The notes: generated by a model not told the origin, from the letters alone. 31,311 nucleotides of DNA from an uncultured Collinsella sp. (GCA_958346935.1 CATVTM010000017.1:1-31311), one strand, 5' to 3'; shown: positions 1 through 7,646, counted from the stretch's first letter. Made by a program: numbers and translations.

Positions 1-423
1 GAACGCACTGCCGTCGCCGACCGACTCGTACTCGACGACAACCGTCGAGCCGAGCGCCTCCTCGAGGGTCTCGCTCAGGCCGCCCATGCCGTCGAGGGCG
101 TGCCCGGCGACCGTGGCCAGCGGGTAGCGGGCCATCCCGGACGCCGCCGAGCGGTCGGCCATCCGGACCGTGCCGGCGGCCTCGAGCGCCTCGAGGAGCG
201 CCGCGGGCACGTCGGCGTCGATGGCGATGTTGCCCCGCCCGCGGCACCACTCGGCCGCCGCCGGCACGCTCGCCGTGAGCACGCCCCACTCGGCCATGTA
301 GCCCTCGGAGCGCGGGTCCGTGACGTCGAGGAGGAGGACGGCCAGGCCGCCGCCCACGTACTCCCCGGCCACGAGGGCGAGGCGGACCGCCTCGCCCATA
401 AAGTCGAACTCGACCGTGACCAT
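1..423 (-). CDS. DUF4313-like mobile-element protein (partial, 3' end outside window)
   Basis: An open frame runs from ATG at 423 to the window edge, 141 codons without a stop, so the C-terminus is missing. The start has an excellent AGGAGGAGGT ribosome site, which overlaps the end of the upstream gene; the stop at 428 is only 4 bases away, so the two are co-transcribed. The protein begins MVTVEFDFMGEAVRLALVAG and contains a segment GLAVLLLDVTD, then NIAIDADVPAALLEALEAAG and ARYPLATV. This order resembles the DUF4313 family, small proteins of unknown function carried on plasmids and conjugative elements of gut bacteria. The family call is from memory and moderate. The long frame on the same strand at 75-629 is an out-of-frame shadow rich in Arg, Ser and Pro. 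Confidence 0.6.
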   Translation of the reverse strand, partial: MVTVEFDFMGEAVRLALVAGEYVGGGLAVLLLDVTDPRSEGYMAEWGVLTASVPAAAEWCRGRGNIAIDADVPAALLEALEAAGTVRMADRSAASGMARYPLATVAGHALDGMGGLSETLEEALGSTVVVEYESVGDGSAF

Positions 424-427
424 GCGG

Positions 428-727
428 CTACCTCCTCCTGACGGCGCTGAGCGGCTTCGGGGAGAAGTGCTCGTCGCGCTCGACGGCGGCGAACCCCATC
501 TGGCGGTTCAGCTCGGCCATCTCCTTGATGCTGAAGTAGCCGAGCTCGTCGTCGTAGCCCTCGACGAGGCCGAACGCCTCGTCCGTTCCGTCGAACTCGA
601 GCAGCCACCAGTCCCATCCGTTCACGCATGAGAAGTAGTGGGCGTAGACCGTGGGGTCCTCCGCCCCGTCCTGCTCGTAGAGCCTCGGCACCGTCTTGGC
701 GATTTCCTCGGTCATCAGCTGCTGCAT
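428..727 (-). CDS. DUF2958-like protein
   Basis: This 99-residue protein starts at ATG 725-727, chosen because GGAGG lies about 7 bases upstream; an in-frame ATG at 853 would add a low-complexity N-terminus without a ribosome site. The sequence reads as LMTEEIAKTVPRLYEQ, then TVYAHYFSCVNGWDWWLLEFDG, then EAFGLVEGYDDELGYFSI. The Trp-rich centre and the FGLV-G-DELGYFS block are the hallmark of DUF2958, a small family common on conjugative and phage-like elements, usually near replication or transfer genes. Its function is unknown. It is the first gene of a two-gene unit with the DUF4313-like gene. It supports the view that this end of the window is a mobile element. Confidence 0.75.
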   Translation of the reverse strand: MQQLMTEEIAKTVPRLYEQDGAEDPTVYAHYFSCVNGWDWWLLEFDGTDEAFGLVEGYDDELGYFSIKEMAELNRQMGFAAVERDEHFSPKPLSAVRRR

Positions 728-775
728 GTCTTCCTCCGTTCCGGGCACGTGGCCCTCAACATCTCGCCCCTGCGG

Positions 776-817
776 GCAAAGCCGAATGGCGACGCCGCGC
801 GTCGTCGTCGGCTTTGC
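776..817. repeat. Nested inverted repeat (long hairpin)
   Basis: The outer arms GCAAAGCCGA (776-785) and TCGGCTTTGC (808-817) are perfect complements, and the bases between contain CGACG...CGTCG, which extends the stem. No T-run follows on either strand, so a simple intrinsic terminator is unlikely. It lies 50 bases upstream of the DUF2958-like start and could be a leader structure of that unit. Confidence 0.55.
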
Positions 818-939
818 TCCCTGCAAAGCCATGCCGGAGCGAAGGCCTGTCAAGGTCCTCCATGACGGCCTCCACCAACCGGAGCGGAGCGGAGGTTTGT
901 GCGGGGCCTCATGGAGCGGCCTTTACAGGGCGCAGCGGA

Positions 940-983
940 GGCATCACCCGGCCACGGAGCCGTGGCCGCCGTCGGCGGATGCC
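940..983. repeat. Inverted repeat with inner and outer stems
   Basis: The outer arms GGCATC (940-945) and GATGCC (978-983) enclose a tight inner hairpin GGCCACGG (950-957)/CCGTGGCC (960-967). It lies upstream of the small gene at 1066. The role is unknown. Confidence 0.5.
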
Positions 984-1065
984 GTAAAACGTAAAACGCT
1001 GTTTATGCTGGCCCGGACAGCACCTGCTATCATCGCCTTTCTCGCATAGAGAGGATTGTTTCGGC

Positions 1066-1296
1066 ATGGAAGAACGTCATGTCACGACGGGGGACGGGCC
1101 GAGCGAAGCCGCCCAGCGGCTCATGGACGGCATCGGGGTATTCTCCGAGATCGAGGATTATGGCAGAAGGATTGAAGTCCTCGCCGAGGCCATGTCGGTC
1201 GGGATCAGGATCGCGGACTACGGACTGCTCGCGGCATGCGGTGCGCTCCTCGCGGCGACGAGGAGCCGGAGCGAGTGGACCGGAGCTTGGCTCTAG
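1066..1296 (+). CDS. Small hypothetical protein
   Basis: This 76-residue frame starts at ATG 1066, behind a GAGAGGA sequence about 11 bases upstream. Codon use is like that of real genes nearby, with mostly G or C at third positions. The composition is normal and mildly acidic to neutral: SEAAQRLMDGIGVFSEIEDYG, then an Ala/Leu-rich stretch (IADYGLLAACGALLAATRS) that could be one amphipathic or membrane-active helix. A possible -10 box TATCAT lies at 1028-1033, but no good -35 is seen. I do not recognise the family. It sits between element-type genes pointing the other way and ends 44 bases before the convergent gene at 1340. Confidence 0.45.
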   Translation: MEERHVTTGDGPSEAAQRLMDGIGVFSEIEDYGRRIEVLAEAMSVGIRIADYGLLAACGALLAATRSRSEWTGAWL

Positions 1297-1339
1297 CCGA
1301 CGTCACCCTCTGCGTTCCGCATGACGACCCAACCCGCGT

Positions 1340-1738
1340 TCACCGGACGTGCGTGTCGGCAGGCGGTGCGGAAACGTCGTTCTTCGAGCGGGTGTTCTCG
1401 AACGCCCAGACCCACCATCGCAGGCGGTCATCTGCCCCGTGAATGGGGTCCTCCCTGTGGTAGTGCTCCAGCATGAGCTGAGTGGTCCAGCCGCCGAAGC
1501 GCACCGTGTAGACCGCCGTCTGCGCGTCGTGGATGACCGCGCCGAAGGGGTCTATTCGAATGATTTGGTCGATCGTGAAGCCGCGGCCGTCCGGCCAGCA
1601 GACGCGGACAGGCACCGTCGTTCCGTCGGCGTTAGTGCGGGCGTAGACGTCTACGTACTGCTTATGGACGCGTCTGCCGGGCTTGCCGCCGTTGGCGCGA
1701 ACGGTGATGCCGCCGCCGAAGTCCTTTGTGTGGCCCAT
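1340..1738 (-). CDS. Small SOS-operon protein, paralogue of its upstream neighbour
   Basis: The start is taken at ATG 1736-1738, which overlaps the stop of the upstream gene as ATGA, a sign of translational coupling. An in-frame ATG at 1798 would lie well inside the upstream gene. The 132-residue product has a core VPVRVCWPDGRGFTIDQIIR, then FGAVIHDAQTAVYTVRFGG and a Trp-rich end LRWWVWAFENT. The WPDGR-x3-ID...YTVR-GG pattern matches the upstream protein, so the two are diverged copies. Similar short proteins occur beside dinB/imuB-type polymerase genes in Firmicutes. That link is from memory and no polymerase is seen here. Regulation by LexA is implied by the two boxes upstream of the pair. 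Confidence 0.65.
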   Translation of the reverse strand: MGHTKDFGGGITVRANGGKPGRRVHKQYVDVYARTNADGTTVPVRVCWPDGRGFTIDQIIRIDPFGAVIHDAQTAVYTVRFGGWTTQLMLEHYHREDPIHGADDRLRWWVWAFENTRSKNDVSAPPADTHVR

Positions 1739-2055
1739 CACTCGGGCATCACCGCCATGCCGCCACCGCGCTTGACGAACCATTCGCCGTGCTCCCACCA
1801 GACCGTTTTGCGCTGCCTCGCGATGCAGACGTCGTAACGCACACAGAGGTTACCGAAGATGGCGCGGCCGAACTCCTGGCGGGCGTAGATGCTCTCAACC
1901 TTCCAACTGCGGCCGTCCGGCCAGTGGATGATGACGGGATCGGACGGGCCGTGGTCGGGGTCGTCCGCGCCGTTGGCGTCCACGGGGATGTAGATGCGCT
2001 GTGCATCGGTGGGTATGCCGCAGGTTCCCGCAAGCGAGTGCTTTTTCATGATCAT
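1738..2055 (-). CDS. Small SOS-operon protein, first gene of the pair
   Basis: This 105-residue protein starts at ATG 2053-2055. GGGGGT lies 6 bases upstream; the next ATG (2049) is possible but too far from it. Frames extending to 2259 run through the promoter and are not credible. The core reads DPVIIHWPDGRSWKVESIYA, then GNLCVRYDVCIARQRKTVWW and EHGEWFVKRGGG, parallel to the downstream gene. The WPDGR-...-YxV-...-EHxxWFV pattern recalls small proteins found next to translesion polymerase genes in Gram-positive SOS loci. The promoter carries two near-perfect LexA boxes, so induction by DNA damage is likely. The biochemical function is unknown. Confidence 0.7.
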   Translation of the reverse strand: MIMKKHSLAGTCGIPTDAQRIYIPVDANGADDPDHGPSDPVIIHWPDGRSWKVESIYARQEFGRAIFGNLCVRYDVCIARQRKTVWWEHGEWFVKRGGGMAVMPE

Positions 2056-2066
2056 GCGCGTACCCC

Positions 2067-2080
2067 CGAACATTCGTTTG
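2067..2080. promoter_or_regulatory. LexA (SOS) box, proximal copy
   Basis: CGAACATTCGTTTG matches the Gram-positive LexA/DinR palindrome CGAAC-N4-GTTYG. It lies 12 bases upstream of the first gene of the pair, in the untranslated leader, where bound repressor would block elongation or initiation. Confidence 0.75.
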
Positions 2081-2095
2081 TATCTCACGGGCTTC

Positions 2096-2124
2096 ATTGT
2101 CGAACGAATGTTCTTGATTGTAAA
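2096..2124 (-). promoter_or_regulatory. SOS promoter with a LexA box in its spacer
   Basis: On the minus strand, -35 TTTACA (2119-2124) and -10 GACAAT (2096-2101) are separated by 17 bases. The spacer and -10 edge contain the LexA box CGAACGAATGTTCT at 2101-2114 (plus-strand reading). LexA bound here would block RNA polymerase. The promoter call is by consensus; the box is a one-mismatch match. Confidence 0.7.
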
Positions 2125-2257
2125 GCGAACGTGGTGTGGGGGTTCGGTGTGCGGTGTCCGGACGGAGGGGCATGGATGTATCGCGCGGAAAGCACCCGCG
2201 ATCCGGAAGACCCGCGTCTTGGTATCATTTTGCCATCCTTGGGGAAGGAAGAATGCC

Positions 2258-3007
2258 ATGACTCAGCCCTATGAGATAGACGGGTACCACTATATAGTCG
2301 ACCTGACGCCCTATTTCGTTCTCGGCGTGCTGGCCATAGCCCTGGTCTGTGCAATCGCGGTCCTGGTTCGCAGGATTCTGGCGAGCCCCTTTAGGTATCC
2401 CTACTACGTGGCCCGCTTCGATGTGTCTGGCAGGCGCAACGTGAGGATCGAGGACTACATCGACCGCCACCTGGTGGACCCGGCCGGTTGGGACGCCATC
2501 GTCGCCCATAGGGCATACATCCAGAACTGGAAGCACGAGCAAGAAGAGTATCTGAGAACCTGCCGGCTCCGCAGCCGACGCGAGCGTCAGTACGCCGAGG
2601 CGGTCGACGATGACAGGGCCTTTAGGTTCATCACCTGCCGCGACCAGACGAGGTACAAGCAGGCCAACTACGTGAAGACGTCCTACAAGGTGTCGATGGA
2701 TGATTCCGAGCTTGACGTGAACTGGGAGTGGATCGTCGAGCGCCGCATCCGCCTCGCCGCCATCAACGACGAGGCGACGCTCAGGGACTATCACGCCAAG
2801 AACCAGCGAAGGCTGATGACGAAGCAGCTGCGCGAGCAGATCGCCCGCCGGGACAACTACACCTGCCAGATATGCGGGAAATACATGCCGGACGGCGTGG
2901 GCCTGCACGTCGACCATATCGTGCCGGTCGCGAAGGGCGGCAAGACCGTTCCATCCAACCTGCAGGTGCTCTGCTCGAAATGCAACGGGCGGAAGGGCGC
3001 GCGGTAG
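2258..3007 (+). CDS. Membrane-anchored HNH endonuclease
   Basis: The start is ATG 2258, with AAGGAAG about 7 bases upstream; the frame is open further upstream but crosses the SOS promoter. The 249-residue protein has one N-terminal membrane helix (about residues 17-38, FVLGVLAIALVCAIAVLV). A basic, charged middle (about 55-195) follows, then a complete C-terminal HNH domain with CxxC at 203-206, HVDH at 217-220, N234 and CSKCN at 239-243. Such ββα-metal nucleases nick or cut DNA. The membrane anchor suggests action at the inner face of the membrane, for example on incoming DNA, but this is inference. It is convergent with the Mrr gene of the defence operon, 20 bases away. Confidence 0.85.
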   Translation: MTQPYEIDGYHYIVDLTPYFVLGVLAIALVCAIAVLVRRILASPFRYPYYVARFDVSGRRNVRIEDYIDRHLVDPAGWDAIVAHRAYIQNWKHEQEEYLRTCRLRSRRERQYAEAVDDDRAFRFITCRDQTRYKQANYVKTSYKVSMDDSELDVNWEWIVERRIRLAAINDEATLRDYHAKNQRRLMTKQLREQIARRDNYTCQICGKYMPDGVGLHVDHIVPVAKGGKTVPSNLQVLCSKCNGRKGAR

Positions 3008-3027
3008 AGGCGCATTGCAGACACGCG

Positions 3028-3966
3028 CTATTCGTCGAAGAAATCGGTGTCAACGGCCTTGATCTCGTAGACCTGTCTCGTGCTCACGCCGACGCCGTAG
3101 TCGATCATGAGGCCGGCGAGCGCGGGGCCGTCGACGAGCACGACCGTCTGCCCCAGGAGGCCCTCAGCATATTTGCGGGCATCCTTGGAGAAGCGAGCCG
3201 TGGTGATGAAAAGGCCCTTCGATACGCCCTTTCCGGAAAGCGCCCCGACGAATGCCTGAACCTCCGGCCGTCCGACCGTCCTTTGCGGATCCCACCGCTT
3301 AGCCTGGTAGCAGATGGTTCCGAATCCGAGTCGGTCCTCACGGACGACGCCGTCTATCCCCTCGTCACCACTCTTTTTGGTGACGTCGGCACGGGAGTCC
3401 AGGCTCTCGCCGTAACCCATCGCCACGAGCAGCTTTCCGACCAGGTGCTCGAAGAAATACGGATCTTTTCCCATGATGATCGAAATGAGGTCGTCGGCGA
3501 GCGCGTCGCGAATCTCGCCGTAGGCAGACTCCATCGCCTCCTGAGGGGACTCCTGGTCCTCCAGCGCCGAAACGCCCTCGGGCTCTGAAGCGTTTTTGGC
3601 CTTGCTTGCGGCCTGATAGCCGTCTTTCCACTTCTTGAATGCCGTGCAGTTCTCATAGAGACCCTTGGCTGTAATGGGTCCGGGATAATCAGAGAGGTAC
3701 GTCCTGCCGGCATCGGTGATACGGTAGGTTCCCTTCTTCTCGCCGTATTCCAGAAGCTTAGCCTTCTCCAAATCGGTGATACCCCAGTACACGCGGTTGT
3801 AGAGTCTCGACTGGCCGCTCTTGAGACGCTCGGCCCGTTCGTCATCGGTCATGTCGAATTCGATCGCCACGGCATCCTGGAGGTCGGTGCCTGCCAGATA
3901 TCCATCGACATGCGCCAGCGCTTCAAGGATGGGCCGCATGGTCTCATGCCATTTGGGCATCGTCAT
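3028..3966 (-). CDS. mrr: Mrr-type restriction endonuclease
   Basis: This 312-residue protein has an N-terminal Mrr-like winged-helix part (about residues 5-95, with NRVYWGITDLEKAKLLEYG and YRITDAGRTYL). A charged linker (about 118-150) leads to a C-terminal PD-(D/E)xK catalytic domain. The catalytic pieces are FFEHLVGKLLVAMGY (171-185), GDEGIDG (200-206; D201, D205) and QAK (221-223). Mrr proteins are type IV-like nucleases that cut modified DNA. The start at 3966 is used because GGGGAT lies upstream; ATG 3960 is an alternative. It overlaps the end of the EcsC-like gene by 23 bases, so it is the last gene of the same operon. Confidence 0.9.
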   Translation of the reverse strand: MTMPKWHETMRPILEALAHVDGYLAGTDLQDAVAIEFDMTDDERAERLKSGQSRLYNRVYWGITDLEKAKLLEYGEKKGTYRITDAGRTYLSDYPGPITAKGLYENCTAFKKWKDGYQAASKAKNASEPEGVSALEDQESPQEAMESAYGEIRDALADDLISIIMGKDPYFFEHLVGKLLVAMGYGESLDSRADVTKKSGDEGIDGVVREDRLGFGTICYQAKRWDPQRTVGRPEVQAFVGALSGKGVSKGLFITTARFSKDARKYAEGLLGQTVVLVDGPALAGLMIDYGVGVSTRQVYEIKAVDTDFFDE

Positions 3967-4813
3967 CGCTCGTCATCCCCTTCATTTCGGCAAAATCAGT
4001 AAAAGAATCAACCGCCGCTGCGGTCAAAGGACCTGTCGCCTGCGGCAATGACCTGAGCTCCCCTGCAAGTCTCCTCGACCCGCCCTTGAGGCTGACGAAC
4101 GTGAGGCCTCCCGAGACGAGACCGCCGACGACCGGAACGACCTTGCTCACCGCGTCGCCGAAACTGCTTTTGGTGATTTTGACGCCGATTCCGGCAAGAA
4201 CCTTTTTGATGATCGGGTAGTAGCTTGTCTGCGTAAGAGCCTTGTTGGCGACCTTCTTGGCGATATTCGACTGGACCGTTTTGGAAAACGCCGTCAACGC
4301 GGAGTTGGCCCCGCTCACTCCGACCATCACGGCCAGGAGAAGGGCAAAAGCCGCCAAGGTCTCATCGTCCATCTCGTCGCAATCGTCGATGAAGGACTGC
4401 CAGCCGTAGAGATACGCCAGTTTCTGCATGATTCGAAAGGCGTGGACATAGTACTGCGTCACGTCCGCCGGGATCGTTCCGAGCATCGCTAACCCGCCGG
4501 GTAATCCCGCGGAGAACGAAAGAACGGTCGATTTCTTCGTCTCGAAATCAATAACGTCCATGGCGATGGAGTCGACAAGGCTGGAATCCACCCCAGCGGC
4601 AGCCGGACTTGCTGAAATCGCGAGCTCCACTCGCTCCTCCGAGACGCCTCGCTTCCGGAACTCAGAACGGAGGAAATGGTCGCGCTCGATCGCCACGCCC
4701 TTCAGCCTCATCACCTTTTTCAGGAAAGCAATGGCATATCTCTGGGCTTCTTCCTCCTGCCGATCAGCCTCGGCCTTTAGGTCCCCAATACCCTCCCCAA
4801 CACTATCCAACAC
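3944..4813 (-). CDS. EcsC-like protein in a restriction operon
   Basis: The protein has a charged N-terminal helix (DLKAEADRQEEEAQRYAIAF). The EcsC-type core follows: ELAISASPAAAGV, then GLPGGLAMLGTIPADVTQYY and FRIMQKLAYLYGW. A hydrophobic segment AAFALLLAVMVGVSGANSAL and a Gly/Val-rich VVPVVGGLVSGGLTFVSL come next. EcsC-family proteins are poorly understood and probably membrane-associated. The start is uncertain. ATG 4924 or 4882 would overlap the upstream methylase gene by 122 or 80 bases, so I prefer GTG 4811-4813, an 11-base overlap, although its ribosome site is weak. It is sandwiched between the MmeI-like and Mrr-like genes with overlaps on both sides, which argues for a shared defence role. 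Confidence 0.7.
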   Translation of the reverse strand: MLDSVGEGIGDLKAEADRQEEEAQRYAIAFLKKVMRLKGVAIERDHFLRSEFRKRGVSEERVELAISASPAAAGVDSSLVDSIAMDVIDFETKKSTVLSFSAGLPGGLAMLGTIPADVTQYYVHAFRIMQKLAYLYGWQSFIDDCDEMDDETLAAFALLLAVMVGVSGANSALTAFSKTVQSNIAKKVANKALTQTSYYPIIKKVLAGIGVKITKSSFGDAVSKVVPVVGGLVSGGLTFVSLKGGSRRLAGELRSLPQATGPLTAAAVDSFTDFAEMKGMTSDDDAQMA

Positions 4814-7646
4814 AGATAATTCCGTTCGTTCTTTTGGCTTTGGAATGTTTCTCCTCACGCTTCTCACCAACTTTTTCGGCATAAAGACTGAACAGATGGG
4901 CAACGATCTTTTCTTCGTCGCCATCGAAGCTCATGCCATATGCAGACTCAACGGCCGCGTCCAAATCAGAATGAGCCTTAACTAAATCGTTGAACAGGAA
5001 GAACGAATCGGCTCCATACAGTGTTGCCAAGGAGCAATCAGGGTAATTGGATCTAGCCTTTACAACGGCTTTCGCTCGCTCCTCAATTTCGCTGATGGCG
5101 TCTTGGTCAGCATCTGGATAGGGAAAGTTGTAGTACACGGATGGAGCATATCGGTAGTCATTTTTCAACCTACCGGCAACGGTTCTCATCCAGGCATTGT
5201 GTGTCTGCGACATGAGCAAACCGAAGTCAAACATGCTCGCTCCGTCAACGATTACAACGGCGTCACTCGCCACCACTCTTCTAGAGACATAGCCAATAGG
5301 AATGTACTTCCGCCGTGCGGACGAAACTCTAGGAATTATGATGTAGTCGTTCTCCGGCTGCCTAATCTGCGTAAATAGTTGCGGGCTACCAGCGGTCTTG
5401 CGGATTCTCGGTATTTTGTTTGATGCGCGATACTCACGAACGGCTCTGATACGTTTCATTATTTCAGTGTTGTTCGTATACTCCGCAGGATTAACTCCGT
5501 CAAGCCAGAGACAGTAGCGTGAGAAGTCGGTTTCATTCAGAAACTCGCGGCTTCCAACGAAGGGGCGGAATAGCTTTTCGCAATCTGGATATCTACTCAG
5601 GAACTGCTTCTTTTCTTCAACCGAAAAGAGAAGCTGCCCATTTTCCATAGGCTGACTCCCCTGCGTGACTTTGCAGCCGCGCCGATTAATACACTTTTTC
5701 CTGTTCTTAATCCATACGTCTGGAGCGCTCTTTAGGTATCCATTGATATGAGAAGCGAACATAGGCCCATCAGTGCCAAACAAGACCTTTTTATGGCCGT
5801 CTTCAAACATCGAGAAGCCAACGATAACGCACATCACGCCCGCTTTATCTGAAGCCTCGCTATCCCAAAGGAACGTCGTATACGCAAAATTAATCACGCA
5901 GCCCGCTTCGGAAAGAACCTTCCAAAGGGATCCCACTGATTCGCCCTGACAAATGGAATTCGAAGAAACGAAAGCGCATCGAATGTTGGTTCCCTTGGAA
6001 TAGTCAGCCGCCTTTTTAAACCAGCCAGCCACATAGTCTAGTTTTCCCGCATTGCTTAACCCATCGAACAGCGAGGAAACATCATTCGATTGTTCTTTTG
6101 ACTGCATGGCCTGACCCAGGAACGGCGGGTTTCCGAGGACGTAGTCGACCCCATCAGCCGCGACGACGTCGTTCCAGTCGGTACGCAGCGCGTTGGCGTT
6201 GACGATGTCCTCATAATCCGTGAGCGGAAGCTCTTGGTAGACGCGCTGCGTCACCTTTGCCGTATCAGCGTCTGCTTGTTTCTCAGCGATCCAGAGCGCT
6301 GTTCGGGCGACGCAGCAGGCGAAGTCCTCCAGCTCGATGCCATGGAAGTTCCTTAGGCTCACCAGAACATCTCGGTCTCCGGATTCCTCGAAACTGATTG
6401 ACGCCTGCACGCCCTGGAGCTCGAAGAGAATACGGTTCTCGAGCTGCCTTAAGCAGAGATAGCTCTCTGTGAGGAAGTTACCCGATCCGGCAGCGGGATC
6501 GAGGATGGAGATGCCACCGATTTTCTCGTGAAGGTCCTTGAGCGCACGGGTCCTCGCGCCGCCCGCGACGGGCTTGGCGCAAGCCTCGTCGAACTCGGCC
6601 TTGAGGCCGTCGAGGAAGAGCGGGTCTATGACCTTGTGGATGTTTTCGGGGCTCGTGAAGTGCTGGCCGTTTGCGCGGCGGTGGTCGTGTGACAGCGCCC
6701 CCTCGAAAATCGAGCCGAAGACCGTGGGGCTCACGCCCGACCAATCAAACTCCTGGCACCCCTCGACGATGAGCGTATGGCGGAAGTTCTCGGACAGGGG
6801 CGGAATCTCCGTCTTCTCGCGGAAGAGGCCGCCGTTCATGTAGGGCAGCTTCTTCAACCAAGGCTCGGCGTACTTATCGCGGTCCTCATCCTTGGTGTCG
6901 AGCCAGACGAACAGGTCCTTGAGGCCGCGCCTGAGATCGCCTGCCGAGAAGTGGGCGACGTAGTCACGGAAGGCGTTGGGGGCTACGAGCCCCGAGTCCT
7001 CGCAGAACATGAGGAACATGAGGCGCGTCATGAGCACGGAGAGCGCATGGTGATTCTCGGGCGTGTCGGGATCATCGAACGCCTCGGCGACCTGGTCATG
7101 GAGCTTCGACATGATCTTGCCGGCCTCGACGGAAACGGCGCGGGAGATCGTGGCCGGGGCCTCCGCCCCGCCCTTGAGGAACTGAATGGCTGCGAGGTTC
7201 TTGGGGAGCTCCGCGAGCGGCAACTTGAAAAGAGGCTCCCGGCATAGCGAGTCCCGCTCACGGTCGAAGACCCAAAACTCCGCAAAATTACAAGCGACGA
7301 TATAGCGAGGCTGCTGGGAAAGCGGCATACCCTGGGCGTAGGCGTTGCCCTGCTTCGCGGGCGTCACCTTGCGGCCCTGGCGCGTCTCCTCCTTGGCGAG
7401 GTCGATTCCCAGCGACTTCTGTTCGACAAGGGTTTTGGCTGATGGTATGAAGACGTCGATATAGCCCTCATGCGTGCTCGCGTCGGTGGAGACGGGCTTT
7501 TCGAACTCGAGCCTCGAGACTGCATCCTCAACGCCCAGGACGTTCTGATAGAAGTCGATCCAGAACCGCTGGGTGTCCTGGTTCTCATTTCCCTTGTTCG
7601 CCCACCTGCTGGCGAATGACTCCGCGTCAGATTTTTTACCGGCCAT
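4803..7646 (-). CDS. MmeI-family (type IIL) restriction-modification fusion enzyme
   Basis: This 947-residue protein starts at ATG 7644-7646, with AAGGAGG 4 bases upstream (ATG 7709 lacks one). It has the MmeI layout. First is an N-terminal PD-(D/E)xK nuclease with D64 and E75-Q-K77, followed by a helical connector. A gamma-class adenine methylase comes next, with SAM motif DPAAGSGNF (383-391) and catalytic NPPF (506-509), then a target-recognition region and C-terminal helices. One polypeptide modifies one strand and cuts at a distance from the site. Base composition drops sharply after the NPPF codons (about 6116 to 4803), as if the specificity half came from another source. It is the first gene of the operon with the EcsC-like and Mrr genes. 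Confidence 0.9.
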   Translation of the reverse strand: MAGKKSDAESFASRWANKGNENQDTQRFWIDFYQNVLGVEDAVSRLEFEKPVSTDASTHEGYIDVFIPSAKTLVEQKSLGIDLAKEETRQGRKVTPAKQGNAYAQGMPLSQQPRYIVACNFAEFWVFDRERDSLCREPLFKLPLAELPKNLAAIQFLKGGAEAPATISRAVSVEAGKIMSKLHDQVAEAFDDPDTPENHHALSVLMTRLMFLMFCEDSGLVAPNAFRDYVAHFSAGDLRRGLKDLFVWLDTKDEDRDKYAEPWLKKLPYMNGGLFREKTEIPPLSENFRHTLIVEGCQEFDWSGVSPTVFGSIFEGALSHDHRRANGQHFTSPENIHKVIDPLFLDGLKAEFDEACAKPVAGGARTRALKDLHEKIGGISILDPAAGSGNFLTESYLCLRQLENRILFELQGVQASISFEESGDRDVLVSLRNFHGIELEDFACCVARTALWIAEKQADADTAKVTQRVYQELPLTDYEDIVNANALRTDWNDVVAADGVDYVLGNPPFLGQAMQSKEQSNDVSSLFDGLSNAGKLDYVAGWFKKAADYSKGTNIRCAFVSSNSICQGESVGSLWKVLSEAGCVINFAYTTFLWDSEASDKAGVMCVIVGFSMFEDGHKKVLFGTDGPMFASHINGYLKSAPDVWIKNRKKCINRRGCKVTQGSQPMENGQLLFSVEEKKQFLSRYPDCEKLFRPFVGSREFLNETDFSRYCLWLDGVNPAEYTNNTEIMKRIRAVREYRASNKIPRIRKTAGSPQLFTQIRQPENDYIIIPRVSSARRKYIPIGYVSRRVVASDAVVIVDGASMFDFGLLMSQTHNAWMRTVAGRLKNDYRYAPSVYYNFPYPDADQDAISEIEERAKAVVKARSNYPDCSLATLYGADSFFLFNDLVKAHSDLDAAVESAYGMSFDGDEEKIVAHLFSLYAEKVGEKREEKHSKAKRTNGIICVG

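Larger units (their letters stand above)
728..1065. other. Noncoding stretch with nested inverted repeats
   Basis: No convincing gene is seen in these 338 bases; the reading frames here are arginine- and proline-rich shadows. There are two structured parts. At 776-817, GCAAAGCCGA is matched by TCGGCTTTGC, with a second inverted pair (CGACG/CGTCG) inside. At 940-983, an outer GGCATC/GATGCC pair encloses GGCCACGG/CCGTGGCC. A short direct repeat GTAAAACGTAAAACG follows at 984-998. It could be a leader, a terminator pair or an element-specific site such as a transfer or replication origin. Confidence 0.55.

Noticed and set aside
75..629. Long minus-strand frame of 184 codons
   Set aside because: It is dominated by Arg, Ser and Pro and overlaps two better genes in another frame with strong ribosome sites.
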